Assembly (NCBI RefSeq): GCF_037027445.1
Contig: NZ_JBANDL010000002.1
Span: 1,426,001 to 1,490,000 of the forward strand
Length of the DNA: 64,000 bases
Direction: 5' to 3'
Origin: Lysobacter firmicutimachus
GTDB taxonomy: Bacteria; Pseudomonadota; Gammaproteobacteria; Xanthomonadales; Xanthomonadaceae
The position numbers and the translations under genes are program-made. The notes beneath the pieces were generated by a model. That model was given only the letters and a program-made list of their open reading frames with translations. It had not been told where the DNA came from and did not search any database. How positions within the stretch are numbered: the stretch's first letter is position 1; the number at the start of each line of letters is the position of its first letter. Positions 43,817 to 52,145 of this stretch are shown here, piece by piece.

Positions 43817-44782
43817 TTACTTGGACAGTTCCATCGCCAGCGAAGACACCCAGCCCTTGTTGCCGAGTTCGTCCTCGACTTCCCACATCGCGCCCTGCTT
43901 GTTGCCGGTCGGGTACAGCATCATGCCCGGGTCGAGCGGACGCACGACCTTGCCGCTGCCCGACGAATTGGCGAACAGACGCGCGGCCTTGACCACGGTC
44001 ACCGCCTGCTGCGAGTTCGAGGCCGAGGCGTTGCCCGACAGGCCGCCCAGTTCGGTGACCAGGTTGGTGTAGGCCTGCAGGTAGGCCATGGTGATGACCT
44101 GGCCGATTTCGGTGTTGGCGTAGCCGGACACGCCGGCGCCGCCCAGGCCGCTGCCGCCCCATAGGGTGCCGCCGGCGCCGAAGCCGATGTCGGTCTTCTT
44201 GGCGCTGCCCTCGGCCATCGCGACCTGCTCGGAGGAGCGCACGTCGGTCACGGTCAGGACCACGTCGGCGGTCTTCTTGTTGAAGTTGAGGTTGCCGGCG
44301 ACCGCGCCGGCCTTGCCGCCGATCAGACCGCCGAGCAGGCCGCCGATGGCGTTGCCGCCGGCGTTGCTGTTCTTGGCGATCAGGTCCGGCACCAGGATGT
44401 AGTCGGCGGCGCGGATCTGGCCCTTGCCGATGTTGGACTTGTTGCGCAGCTGGCCGCTGGAGGCCAGGTCGCGCTCGCGCATCGCCATGTCCATGCCGGC
44501 GCCGCGGTCGACCAGGGTGAAGCAGCGCGACTTCTGCACGAACACCTTGATCAGCTTGCTCGGGGCCGGCAGCTGCTGGCCGCTCCACCAGTTGACCCCG
44601 TCCTCCGGCTCGATCACGGAGATGGCGCCGAGGTTCTTGGAGCAGGTGGGGATCTCGGTCATCTTCTGGGCGCGGATGTCCTGCGCGCTCTTGCGCTGGG
44701 CCCAGGTCGGCGCGGCGCTCAGCGCCAGGCCCACTCCGAGCACGCATGCCACCACTTGAATGCCCCTGCTTGCGGTTTTCAT
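43817..44782 (-). CDS. CsgG/Curli-production-type exported protein
   Basis: 321-residue exported protein with signal peptide (IQVVACVLGVGLALSAAPTWA). The centre matches the CsgG fold: FTLVDRGAGMDMAMRERDLA, GQIRAADYILVPDLI and ADVVLTVTDVRSSEQVA. It lacks a lipobox Cys, unlike E. coli CsgG, the curli secretion pore. Glycine-rich segments (AIGGLLGGLIGGKAGAVAG, GAGGTLWGGSG) interrupt the middle. The last ~70 residues look like an SH3-like domain (PLDPGMMLYPTGNKQGAMW). No csgA, csgE or csgF is nearby, so curli export is not implied. Confidence 0.8.
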   Translation of the reverse strand: MKTASRGIQVVACVLGVGLALSAAPTWAQRKSAQDIRAQKMTEIPTCSKNLGAISVIEPEDGVNWWSGQQLPAPSKLIKVFVQKSRCFTLVDRGAGMDMAMRERDLASSGQLRNKSNIGKGQIRAADYILVPDLIAKNSNAGGNAIGGLLGGLIGGKAGAVAGNLNFNKKTADVVLTVTDVRSSEQVAMAEGSAKKTDIGFGAGGTLWGGSGLGGAGVSGYANTEIGQVITMAYLQAYTNLVTELGGLSGNASASNSQQAVTVVKAARLFANSSGSGKVVRPLDPGMMLYPTGNKQGAMWEVEDELGNKGWVSSLAMELSK

Positions 44783-45183
44783 CGTCTAGTCCTTGAAACG
44801 GCCGCCTGGGGCGACCGTGCGTTCCTGAAAGAGCCGCGGTCTGCGCCGCGGTGCCTGCGCCACCCCATCGTCCCTCTCGCAGGCCATCGCTGCGTTGCAG
44901 CGGGAGGTCGGCCGGAGTCCCCAGAACGAAAGCCGCGGCGGCGGGCGCCGCGGTGGTGGTACGCCCGGCAATGATAACGGCATCACACTAGTTTTCAGGC
45001 CAGGCCGACCCGTCGACTTTGACAGGTGGCGACGGGCGGCCGGTTCGCGTCGGAGGGACGGGCGGGCGTCCGACGCGCGGTCGTTCGGACGCATCGTCGG
45101 CAGCGTCTCACCGGCTGCGAATACCGCGGCCGATACTGCCGCATTGCGGCCCCGGGCCGTCCGTTCACTGCCGGGTGTTCGCC
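44783..45183. other. Non-coding gap between CsgG-family and AAA genes
   Basis: About 400 bases without a credible gene. It separates two divergently transcribed genes and must carry their promoters, but I see no clear -10/-35 pair. The only AT-rich spot is near 44970-44995 (AATGATAACGGCATCACACT). Confidence 0.5.
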
Positions 45184-46344
45184 ATGCTGCATACCCTCGC
45201 CATCGCCAACTACCGATCGCTGCGCGAGCTGGTGCTGCCGATGGGGCGGCTCAACGTGGTCACCGGCGCCAACGGCAGCGGCAAGTCCAATCTCTATCGC
45301 GCCTTGCGCCTGCTGGCCGAAACCGCACAGGGCGGGGTGGTGCCGGCGCTGGCGGCCGAAGGCGGCCTGGGCTCGACCCTGTGGGCCGGGCCGGAGACGA
45401 TCTCGCCGCGCATGCGCCGCGGCGAAGTGCCGGTGCAGGGCACCGGCCGGCAGGCGCCGGTGGCGTTGCGGCTGGGCTTCGCCGGCGACGACTACGGCTA
45501 TGCGATCGACTTGGGCCTGCCCATGCCGAGCCGCTCGCGCTTCGCCCACGATCCGGAGATCAAGCGCGAGGCGATCTGGGCCGGGCCGTTCCTGCGCCCG
45601 GCCAATCTGCTGGTCGACCGCCGCGCCGGCCTGGCGCGGGTGCGCGAGGGGCGCGGTTGGCGGGTCGCGGCCGAGGGCCTGAACCCGTTCGACAGCCTGT
45701 TCGGCCAGCTCGCCGATCCGCAGGCGGCGCCGGAGGTGCTGAGCCTGCGCGAGACCATCCGCGGCTGGCGCTTCTACGACCATTTCCGCAGCGACGCGCA
45801 GGCGCCGTCGCGGCAACCGCAGCTGGGCACGCGCACGCCGGTGCTGAGCCACGACGGCCGAGATCTGGCCGCGGCCTGGCAGACCATCCTGGAGATCGGC
45901 GACCCGCAGGCTTTGGCGGCGGCGGTGAGCGATGCCTTTCCCGGTGCGCGGGTCGACGTCGCTGGCCGCGAGGCGCTGTTCGCGCTCGAATTCCATCAGC
46001 ACGGCCTGTTGCGGCCGCTGTCGGCGGCCGAGCTGTCCGACGGTACGCTGCGTTATCTGTTGTGGATCGCCGCGCTGCACACGCCGCGGCCGCCGCCGTT
46101 GATGGTGCTGAACGAGCCCGAGACCAGCCTGCACCCGGACCTGTTGCCCGCGTTGGCGCGCTTGATCGCGCACGCGTCGCGGCGCACCCAGGTGTGGGTG
46201 GTATCGCACGCTGCGCGCTTGATCGCGGCCTTGGAGCAGGAAGCCGACTGCAACAGCATCCGGCTGGAGAAGCAGTTCAGCCAGACCGGCATCGTCGGAC
46301 AGGGAATGCTGGATGCGCCAGCGTGGTACTGGCCGGAACGGTGA
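45184..46344 (+). CDS. Orphan AAA/ABC-type ATPase (OLD/RecF-like)
   Basis: 386-residue cytoplasmic ATPase. Walker A is TGANGSGKSN at residues 27-36, directly after the family opening IANYRSLRELVLPMGRLNVV. The ABC signature region is LSAAELSDGTLRYL and Walker B is PPPLMVLNEPETSLHPDLL, followed by the switch-His VVSHAARLI. This set defines the OLD/RecF-like group; there is no TOPRIM nuclease domain, so it would need a partner for nuclease action. Many relatives act in phage defence, but no partner gene adjoins it. Start at 45184 follows the family. Confidence 0.82.
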   Translation: MLHTLAIANYRSLRELVLPMGRLNVVTGANGSGKSNLYRALRLLAETAQGGVVPALAAEGGLGSTLWAGPETISPRMRRGEVPVQGTGRQAPVALRLGFAGDDYGYAIDLGLPMPSRSRFAHDPEIKREAIWAGPFLRPANLLVDRRAGLARVREGRGWRVAAEGLNPFDSLFGQLADPQAAPEVLSLRETIRGWRFYDHFRSDAQAPSRQPQLGTRTPVLSHDGRDLAAAWQTILEIGDPQALAAAVSDAFPGARVDVAGREALFALEFHQHGLLRPLSAAELSDGTLRYLLWIAALHTPRPPPLMVLNEPETSLHPDLLPALARLIAHASRRTQVWVVSHAARLIAALEQEADCNSIRLEKQFSQTGIVGQGMLDAPAWYWPER

Positions 46345-46418
46345 GGGGGCCGGCGGGATTTGTTGTTGACGGCACGCGGCCGACGGCCCCCACACAGGAT
46401 CCGCGCCGTCCGCCGCAC

Positions 46419-47360
46419 CTACCTGCACACGGCATTGCGATCGTTCCGATCCCACGCCACCAGATCCGGAATCCGCTCCACCAGCAGGTCGATCGCCGCG
46501 CGCGTACGCAACGGCAGGTAGTGGGTATGCGGCCATAGCGCGTGGATGCGGGTGCCGACCACCCGGTCGGCGTGCATCACCAGCTGCAGTTCGCCGGCGC
46601 GGATATGCCGCGACAGCATCCAGCACGGCAGCATGGCCAGGCCGGCGCCGGCCACCGCCGCGTCGGCGATCGCCTGCAGATCGTCGAAGCGCAGGCGCGC
46701 ATTGACCTGCGGCTCGCGCACCCGGCCGTCGTCGTCGCGCAGTTGCCAGGCCACGTTCTGGCCGTTGCGGCCATAGAGGATCGCGTCGTGGCCGGCGAAG
46801 CCGTCGATGTCGCGCGGCAGTCCGCGCTGCGCCAGGTAGGCGGGCGCAGCGCAGATGCCCAGGCCCTCTTCGGTCAACCGGCGCGCGGCCAGCGTGGCGC
46901 TGTCGGGCAGGCGGCCGACGCGGATCGACAGGTCGTAGCCTTCCTCGACCAGATCGACATAGCGGTCGTTGAACGACAGGTCGATCTCCAGCCGCGGATG
47001 GCGACGCGCCAGTTCCAGCATCACCGGCGCCACGCAATGGCGGCCGAACTGCACCGGCGCGCTGACCCGCAATCGTCCGCTGGGTTCGCGCCGGCCGCTG
47101 TCGAGCGCGGCCTCGGCGGCGTCGAGCTCGGCCAGGGCTTTGACGCAGCGCTCGTAGTAGGCCTGGCCGTCGTCGGTCAGGCTCTGGCGGCGGGTGCTGC
47201 GGTGGAACAGGCGCACGCCGAGCTGCTGTTCCAGGCGCGCGATGCGCTTGCCGATCGCCGAGCGGGTCACGCCCAGGCGTTCGGCGGCGGTGGCGAAGCC
47301 GCCGGCCTCGGCGGATTGGACGAAGGCGACGATGCCGAGGAGTCGGTCGTTGACGGCCAT
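46419..47360 (-). CDS. LysR family transcriptional regulator
   Basis: 313-residue regulator. N-terminal helix-turn-helix: FVQSAEAGGFATAAERLGV and TRSAIGKRIARLEQQLGVRLFHRSTR (seen as RSAIGKRIARLEQQLGVRLF), then the substrate-binding domain with RLRVSAPVQFGRH. Start at 47360 (MAVNDRLLG) fits family length. It diverges from an oxidoreductase gene across 145 bases that hold a pair of CGATATCG elements, the usual LysR arrangement with its target. Confidence 0.9.
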   Translation of the reverse strand: MAVNDRLLGIVAFVQSAEAGGFATAAERLGVTRSAIGKRIARLEQQLGVRLFHRSTRRQSLTDDGQAYYERCVKALAELDAAEAALDSGRREPSGRLRVSAPVQFGRHCVAPVMLELARRHPRLEIDLSFNDRYVDLVEEGYDLSIRVGRLPDSATLAARRLTEEGLGICAAPAYLAQRGLPRDIDGFAGHDAILYGRNGQNVAWQLRDDDGRVREPQVNARLRFDDLQAIADAAVAGAGLAMLPCWMLSRHIRAGELQLVMHADRVVGTRIHALWPHTHYLPLRTRAAIDLLVERIPDLVAWDRNDRNAVCR

Positions 47361-47409
47361 ATTGGTTCCTATGGGGATACAAATATCGGAGTGAAATGAA
47401 CCACTGGAT

Positions 47410-47429
47410 CGATATCGGAAGCGATATCG
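47410..47429. promoter_or_regulatory. Candidate LysR operator
   Basis: Two CGATATCG half sites (each self-complementary) separated by GAAG, midway between the LysR gene and the divergent oxidoreductase. Symmetry and position suggest regulator binding; not verified. Confidence 0.45.
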
Positions 47430-47505
47430 TACGCCCACTCGGTCGCCGCCGCATCGCCACGATGCTTCCGGCGCGCCGCGTCCCCCATTCCCTATCGAGA
47501 CAGAC

Positions 47506-48516
47506 ATGAAGGCTTATCGCATCCGCGCCGGCGCCGGCATCGGCGCTCTGGAATCTTTCGAACGCGCATCCGCGCCGCTCAGCGGCGACCAGGTACGGGT
47601 GCGCGTGCGCGCCGTTTCGCTGAACTACCGCGACCTGATGGTCGCCGGCGGCAGTTATCCGGTGCCGTCCGACGCGCCGTTGGTGCCGGGCTCCGACGCG
47701 GTCGGCGAGATCGTCGAGATCGGTCCCCAGGTCGGCCGCTGGAAAGTCGGCGATCGCGTCGCCACCAGCTTCTTCCCGCATTGGCACGACGGCGCGCCGA
47801 CTCCGCATGCGACCCGCGATGCGTTCGGCGGCGGCGCGGAAGGCGTGTTGAGCGAAGAGTTGGTGACCGGCGAACGTTCGCTGTTCGCAGTGCCGGCGCA
47901 CTTGAGCGATGCCGAAGCCGCGACCCTGACCTGCGCCGGCGTGACCGCCTGGAATGCCTTGTTCGTCGAATCGCGGCTGGCCCCCGGGGCCAGCGTGCTG
48001 CTGCTCGGCACCGGCGGCGTGTCGATCTGGGGCCTGCAACTGGCCAAGGCCGCCGGCCTGCAGGCCTTCGTGACCTCCTCCAGCGACGACAAGCTGGTCC
48101 GCGCCAAGGCGCTCGGCGCCGACGCCACGATCAACTACCGCAGTCAGCCGGAATGGCAGCGCGACGTGCTCGAACTGACCGGCGGCCGCGGTGTCGACGC
48201 GGTGCTGGAGGTCGGCGGAAAGGGCACCCTGCAGCGCTCGATCGACGCGGCGACCATGGGCGGCACCATCGCCGTGATCGGCGGCGTCAGCGGCTTCGCC
48301 GGCGAATTCGATCCGTTCTCGGTGATCGCCGGGGCCAAGCGCCTGGCCGGCATCTACGTCGGCAGCCGGACGATGGGCGAGGACCTGTCGCGCTTCGTCG
48401 GCGTCAACAAGATCGTGCCGGCGGTCGACCGCGTGTTCGCCTTCGATCAGGCGAACGAGGCCTATGCCTACCTGCGCGATGGGGCGCACTTCGGCAAGGT
48501 GGTGATTGCGGTTTGA
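47506..48516 (+). CDS. Zinc-free MDR-type NAD(P)-dependent alcohol dehydrogenase
   Basis: 336-residue medium-chain dehydrogenase/reductase. The catalytic domain opens SLNYRDLMVAGG and has PLVPGSDAVGEI in the zinc-site position, but the Cys cluster of the structural zinc lobe is absent, so it is a zinc-poor member. The Rossmann fold carries LLLGTGGVSIWGLQLAKAAG. Substrate unknown (quinones or enals are common). Probably controlled by the divergent LysR regulator, which often responds to the substrate. Confidence 0.87.
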   Translation: MKAYRIRAGAGIGALESFERASAPLSGDQVRVRVRAVSLNYRDLMVAGGSYPVPSDAPLVPGSDAVGEIVEIGPQVGRWKVGDRVATSFFPHWHDGAPTPHATRDAFGGGAEGVLSEELVTGERSLFAVPAHLSDAEAATLTCAGVTAWNALFVESRLAPGASVLLLGTGGVSIWGLQLAKAAGLQAFVTSSSDDKLVRAKALGADATINYRSQPEWQRDVLELTGGRGVDAVLEVGGKGTLQRSIDAATMGGTIAVIGGVSGFAGEFDPFSVIAGAKRLAGIYVGSRTMGEDLSRFVGVNKIVPAVDRVFAFDQANEAYAYLRDGAHFGKVVIAV

Positions 48517-48596
48517 GGCGGGGATCGGGGTTTCGGGATAGGAGTCCGCAAACGCGGGCGCCGTGATTCGACGTCCCTCGTCGCTCTCACGACAAG

Positions 48597-48619
48597 ACGC
48601 CGGGTTCGCCCGGCGTTTT
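48597..48619 (+). terminator. Intrinsic terminator
   Basis: Stem ACGCCGGG / CCCGGCGT around a TTCG tetraloop, then TTT, 81 bases after the oxidoreductase stop. Confidence 0.75.
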
Positions 48620-48718
48620 GCTTCAGGCGTCGGCATGGGGCGGTTGCGACTTTTCGCCGATGCCTGCGGCGGCGTCTTCGTGCGATCTTCTGCGGATCGT
48701 CCCTGCGGCCTCAGCCCC

Positions 48719-49270
48719 ATGACTTCCACCGATACCGACCTCGACGCCGTGCGCATCCGTCGCGCCGGCGCCGACGATGCCGCCGCCCTGGCCTTGGCCG
48801 GCGCGGCGACCTTCCTGGAAACCTTCGCCGGCATCCTCGACGGGCCCGATATCGTCGCCCATTGCCGCAATCAGCATGCGGCCGCGCTCTATCAGGACTG
48901 GCTGGCCGATCCGCAAGGCGCGGCCTGGTTGGCCGAAACCGCGCTGGGCGCGGCGCCGGTGGGGTATGCCCTGATCGCGCCGCCCAAGCTGCCCTTGGCC
49001 GACCTGGCCGAAGACGATCTGGAACTCAAGCGCATCTACCTGCTGTCGCGTTTCCACGGCGGCGGCGTCGGCCGCGAACTGATGCGGCATGCGGTGGAGG
49101 AATCGCACCGGCGCGGCGCGCGCCGGTTGTTGCTCGGCGTCTATGCCGGCAACGCGCGTGCGCTGGCCTTCTATGCGCGCAACGGTTTCCGCCCGGTCGG
49201 CGAACGCCGTTTCCAGGTCGGCGCCAACACCTACCAAGACGCGATCCTCGCGTTGGAGTTGAAAGCGTGA
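48719..49270 (+). CDS. GNAT family N-acetyltransferase
   Basis: 183-residue acetyltransferase. The GNAT core is visible: VRIRRAGADDAAALALAGAA opening, LKRIYLLSRFHGGGVGRELM as acetyl-CoA motif A (GGGVGRELM) and LLLGVYAGNARALAFYARNGF as motif B. Start at 48719 follows the family. Substrate unknown. Its stop overlaps the GTG start of the next acetyltransferase, so the two are translationally coupled. Confidence 0.87.
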   Translation: MTSTDTDLDAVRIRRAGADDAAALALAGAATFLETFAGILDGPDIVAHCRNQHAAALYQDWLADPQGAAWLAETALGAAPVGYALIAPPKLPLADLAEDDLELKRIYLLSRFHGGGVGRELMRHAVEESHRRGARRLLLGVYAGNARALAFYARNGFRPVGERRFQVGANTYQDAILALELKA

Positions 49271-49833
49271 GCCCGAGCATCGTGGCACTGACGCCGGCGC
49301 TGGCCGCGGCGGCGTTCGCTTTCGATTCCAGCTTCGCGGTCGATTCGCGCCTGCGGCTGCGCAGCGAGGGCGGGGCGATCGCCTACGACATCGAGCCGCT
49401 GCCGCCGTATCGCAAGCGCTACGGCGACGAACCCGGCGACGAGGATCTGGACGAACACTTCGAAGGCGAGCAGGCCGCCGGTTTCCTCGCGATCCTCGAC
49501 GGCACCGTGATCGGCCGCGTGCTGGTGTCGACCGCTTGGAACGGCCTGGCCCTGATCGACGACATCGCCGTCGACGCCGGACAGCGCCGCAGCGGCGCCG
49601 GCGCGGCCTTGCTGCAACGGGCGACCGATTGGGCGCGCGAGCGCGGCTTGCCGGGCGTGGTGCTGGAGACCCAGGACCGCAACGTCGCCGCTTGCCGTTT
49701 CTACGCGCGCCACGGTTTCGTGCTCGGCGGTTACGACCGCATGCATTACGCGCACGATCCGGCGCTGCGCGAGGAGACGGCGTTGTTCTGGTACCTCGAT
49801 CTCGGCGGGCTGGGCCTGACGCCAGCGGCTTGA
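49267..49833 (+). CDS. GNAT acetyltransferase resembling streptothricin acetyltransferase
   Basis: 188-residue acetyltransferase starting at a GTG that overlaps the previous stop (GTGA). The spacing of PYRKRYGDEPGDEDLDE, STAWNGLALIDDIAVD, the acetyl-CoA loop VDAGQRRSGAGAALL (residues 102-116), VVLETQDRNVAACRFYARHGF and ETALFWYLDL follows streptothricin/nourseothricin acetyltransferases (SatA/SAT-2), which acetylate the beta-lysine of that antibiotic. The conserved PYRK and LETQ..N..AC..Y segments are especially close. Resistance is inferred from similarity; the physiological substrate may differ. Confidence 0.8.
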   Translation: MSPSIVALTPALAAAAFAFDSSFAVDSRLRLRSEGGAIAYDIEPLPPYRKRYGDEPGDEDLDEHFEGEQAAGFLAILDGTVIGRVLVSTAWNGLALIDDIAVDAGQRRSGAGAALLQRATDWARERGLPGVVLETQDRNVAACRFYARHGFVLGGYDRMHYAHDPALREETALFWYLDLGGLGLTPAA

Positions 49834-49902
49834 ACCCGGCGGCTCGGCGCGTGCCGAGTCGGGTCTTGCCGGCGTGAATCCGACTGGCCTGAGTCCGACC
49901 GC

Positions 49903-50988
49903 TCAGCCGTCGCGCTGCAGCGGCACCGGCGGCAGTTGCGCGTGGCGGCTGGCCAGTCCCAGGTCCAGCCGCACCAGCCGGCCGAGCCGGTCGCGGCGCT
50001 GCGCGCGCAGATACCAATGCTCGGCCCAGCGTTCCAGCCGCAGCGGCGGGCGTACCGGCTCGCCCCACAGGCTCAGTTCGTAATGGCGTTCGTGCAGCCA
50101 GTGCAATAGCCGGTCCAGCGCCTCGGGGTCGCCGTCGTCGAGCAGCAGGTCGGCGTCGGCCGGCGGCCGCTTCAGCGCCTCCTCGCCGTGCGCCAGCCAA
50201 TGGGCGAAGCTGCCGTGCAGGGTGTAGCCGAAACCGGCGGCGCGCATCGCGTCCAATTCGTCGCAGGTGCTCTGCAGGCAGATCGTCTCCGGCTGCTTCT
50301 GGAACACCAGCGCGTACTCGTGGCTGCGATCGCTGCGCGGGTCGCCCGGCGCGCGCGGCTGCGGCGGACGGGCGTAGCAGAGCAGGCGTTCCTCGCGCGC
50401 CACGAACAGGTTGCCGAGCACCCGGCCCAGGTCCCAGGCCAGCGGCAGCATACGGTCGCCGACGATCAGGTTCTCGGCCATGGCGATGCAGTAGCCGCCT
50501 TGCGGCAGCGCCTCGCGCACGGCGTGGAAGATGTCGCGCACGCGCTGCAGGTAGGCGGCGTAGTCGCGCTCCAGGTACAACTGTCCGGCCTCGTCGCGGC
50601 CCGGCCAACGGCAGCCGAAATAGGGCACGTTGGTCAGGCACAGCGAATACGCGCGCGGCGCCGGCGTGTCGGGCAGGCTGCCGGTGGCGATGGGTGCGTC
50701 GACGCCGTGGCGCGCCAGCCGCTCGCGACCGAGCGCGGCGCGTTCGGGGTCGATCTCCACGCCGCAGCCGCGACGGTCTTCGAGCGCGGCGGCGAGCAGC
50801 GTGGTGGCGAAGCCGCAGAACGGGTCGAACACGGTTTCGCCGGGGCGGCTGAAGTGGCGCACGAACGGACGCATCTGCGCGACCCAGCCGCAATCGCGGC
50901 CGCCCAGACCATCGCGGGCGCGCAGATCGTCGGGCAGGCGATGCTCGGGCGGATCGGGCTCCAACAGCAACCAGCTACGGCTGTCCAT
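49903..50988 (-). CDS. DNA methylase domain fused to a nucleotidyltransferase-like domain
   Basis: 361-residue protein. The N-terminal half is an amino-type DNA methyltransferase: SAM-binding motif FDPFCGFATTLLAA (residues 54-67), GCGVEIDPERAALG as next strand, and catalytic-position motif LTNVPYFG (118-125), a departure from the usual D/N/S-PPY, then RSHEYALVFQK (221-231), the family's closing strand. The C-terminal ~120 residues have a LHGSFAHWL start and DADLLLDD (278-285), the GS...DxD pattern of small Pol-beta-type nucleotidyltransferases. It overlaps the upstream radical SAM gene by 14 bases. I know no characterised protein of this layout; both domain calls are by eye. Confidence 0.7.
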   Translation of the reverse strand: MDSRSWLLLEPDPPEHRLPDDLRARDGLGGRDCGWVAQMRPFVRHFSRPGETVFDPFCGFATTLLAAALEDRRGCGVEIDPERAALGRERLARHGVDAPIATGSLPDTPAPRAYSLCLTNVPYFGCRWPGRDEAGQLYLERDYAAYLQRVRDIFHAVREALPQGGYCIAMAENLIVGDRMLPLAWDLGRVLGNLFVAREERLLCYARPPQPRAPGDPRSDRSHEYALVFQKQPETICLQSTCDELDAMRAAGFGYTLHGSFAHWLAHGEEALKRPPADADLLLDDGDPEALDRLLHWLHERHYELSLWGEPVRPPLRLERWAEHWYLRAQRRDRLGRLVRLDLGLASRHAQLPPVPLQRDG

Positions 50989-52111
50989 GCGGCGGCTCCC
51001 ACAGAATGTCGCGGTCCGGCTGCCAGCCGGCGCAAAGCCGGCCATTGCCGTGGAACACCAGCTTGTACACGTCGCCGCTGGCATGGCGGCGGTGCATGGC
51101 GGCGTAATCGGAGGCTTCGAACACCACCTTCAGGCCGCTGCGCGGATCGTGCAACTGCAGGTTCCAGAAGTAATAGCCTTCGGTGATGCGCAGCGGCTGC
51201 AGGCGCGACCACCACGGCGCGTCCATGCACGCGGCCAGCACCTGCTCGATCGGCACGCGTTCGGCCTCGACGTAGCGGCGGGTGGCGTTGTCGCGATAGC
51301 CGGCGTCCAGACGCGAGAACTCGCGGAAGATCACCGTGCCGGCGCCGCAGCCGCGGGCCCAGTCGAGATAGGCGGCGACGCCCTCGGCATCGTCGATGCC
51401 GCCGCGCTGCAGGATGCACACCAGGCGCAGCGGCAGCGTCGCGGCCAGGCGCCGCGCCACCGTTTCGAAGCGCGCGCCGTCGGCGATCGGCTCGCCCTCG
51501 CGGAAACGCATGATGCGTTGGTTGCGCGCCGCATCGCAGTGATGCCGCGACAGTTCCAGCCAGGACAGGCGGAAATCCCGCAAGGCGGCGATCAGTTCTT
51601 CGCCGCGACCGCGGGCGAAGCCGGCGCCGTTGCTGTACAGCACGCGTTCTTCGACGATCGCGCCGTCGCGCTCGGCCGCGCCGAGGGCGTCCAGCAGGCG
51701 CAGGAACCAGTCCTCGTCGTCGCTGGTTTCCAGGCCCGACAGCGACCACGACAGCGGCAGCCCGCGCAACTGCGCCAACGCCGCGCTCAGGCGTTGGAAG
51801 TGGTCGGGGCCGGGGCGCAGGCTCTGCGCCATCGCGCCGTCGCCGTGAGGACGCAGGTTTTCCGAGCAGAACAGGCAGCGCGCCGAACAAGGACGCGCTG
51901 CCGCATAGGGGGTGAAGGTGACCGGCTGGGCGACGCGGTAGCGGCGCCCGCCGATGCGGTGCTCGCGCCAGCGCGCGGCATCGTGTTCGCCCGGCGCGCG
52001 CCGGGCCAGTTGCGGCGTGGTCGCGCGCAGGCGCTGGAACAGGGTAGAGGCCGCGCTGAGCGGGAGCGTGCCCGGATCGGCGGTCGCTAGCCCTTCGAGG
52101 GGGGCCGGCAT
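50975..52111 (-). CDS. Radical SAM protein, partner of the methylase-NTase
   Basis: 378-residue protein with the CxxxCxxC iron-sulfur cluster motif PCSARCLFCSEN (Cys75, Cys79, Cys82), followed by a radical SAM barrel: LSWSLSGLETSDDEDWF, RLSWLELSRHHCDAARN and LRLVCILQRGGIDD. After about residue 310 a GYYFWNLQLHDPRSGLKVVFE segment forms a small C-terminal domain with no recognised match and no extra Cys cluster. It is upstream of and overlaps the methylase-NTase gene, so the two form an operon. Substrate unknown; a protein or nucleic acid modification is plausible. Confidence 0.8.
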   Translation of the reverse strand: MPAPLEGLATADPGTLPLSAASTLFQRLRATTPQLARRAPGEHDAARWREHRIGGRRYRVAQPVTFTPYAAARPCSARCLFCSENLRPHGDGAMAQSLRPGPDHFQRLSAALAQLRGLPLSWSLSGLETSDDEDWFLRLLDALGAAERDGAIVEERVLYSNGAGFARGRGEELIAALRDFRLSWLELSRHHCDAARNQRIMRFREGEPIADGARFETVARRLAATLPLRLVCILQRGGIDDAEGVAAYLDWARGCGAGTVIFREFSRLDAGYRDNATRRYVEAERVPIEQVLAACMDAPWWSRLQPLRITEGYYFWNLQLHDPRSGLKVVFEASDYAAMHRRHASGDVYKLVFHGNGRLCAGWQPDRDILWEPPHGQP

Positions 52112-52145
52112 GGAAGTCGTCCTGGAGTCGATGGTGGGCGGGTTG

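Noticed and set aside
42747..44782. Curli secretion locus
   Set aside because: A CsgG-family gene is present but csgA, csgB, csgE and csgF are absent and the protein lacks a lipobox.
44995..48870. A 1291-codon open frame on the minus strand
   Set aside because: It runs antisense through the AAA ATPase and oxidoreductase genes and across the LysR gene in another frame; its composition is the Arg/Ala/Gly/Gln-rich shadow typical of GC-rich DNA, whereas the other frames give recognisable families.
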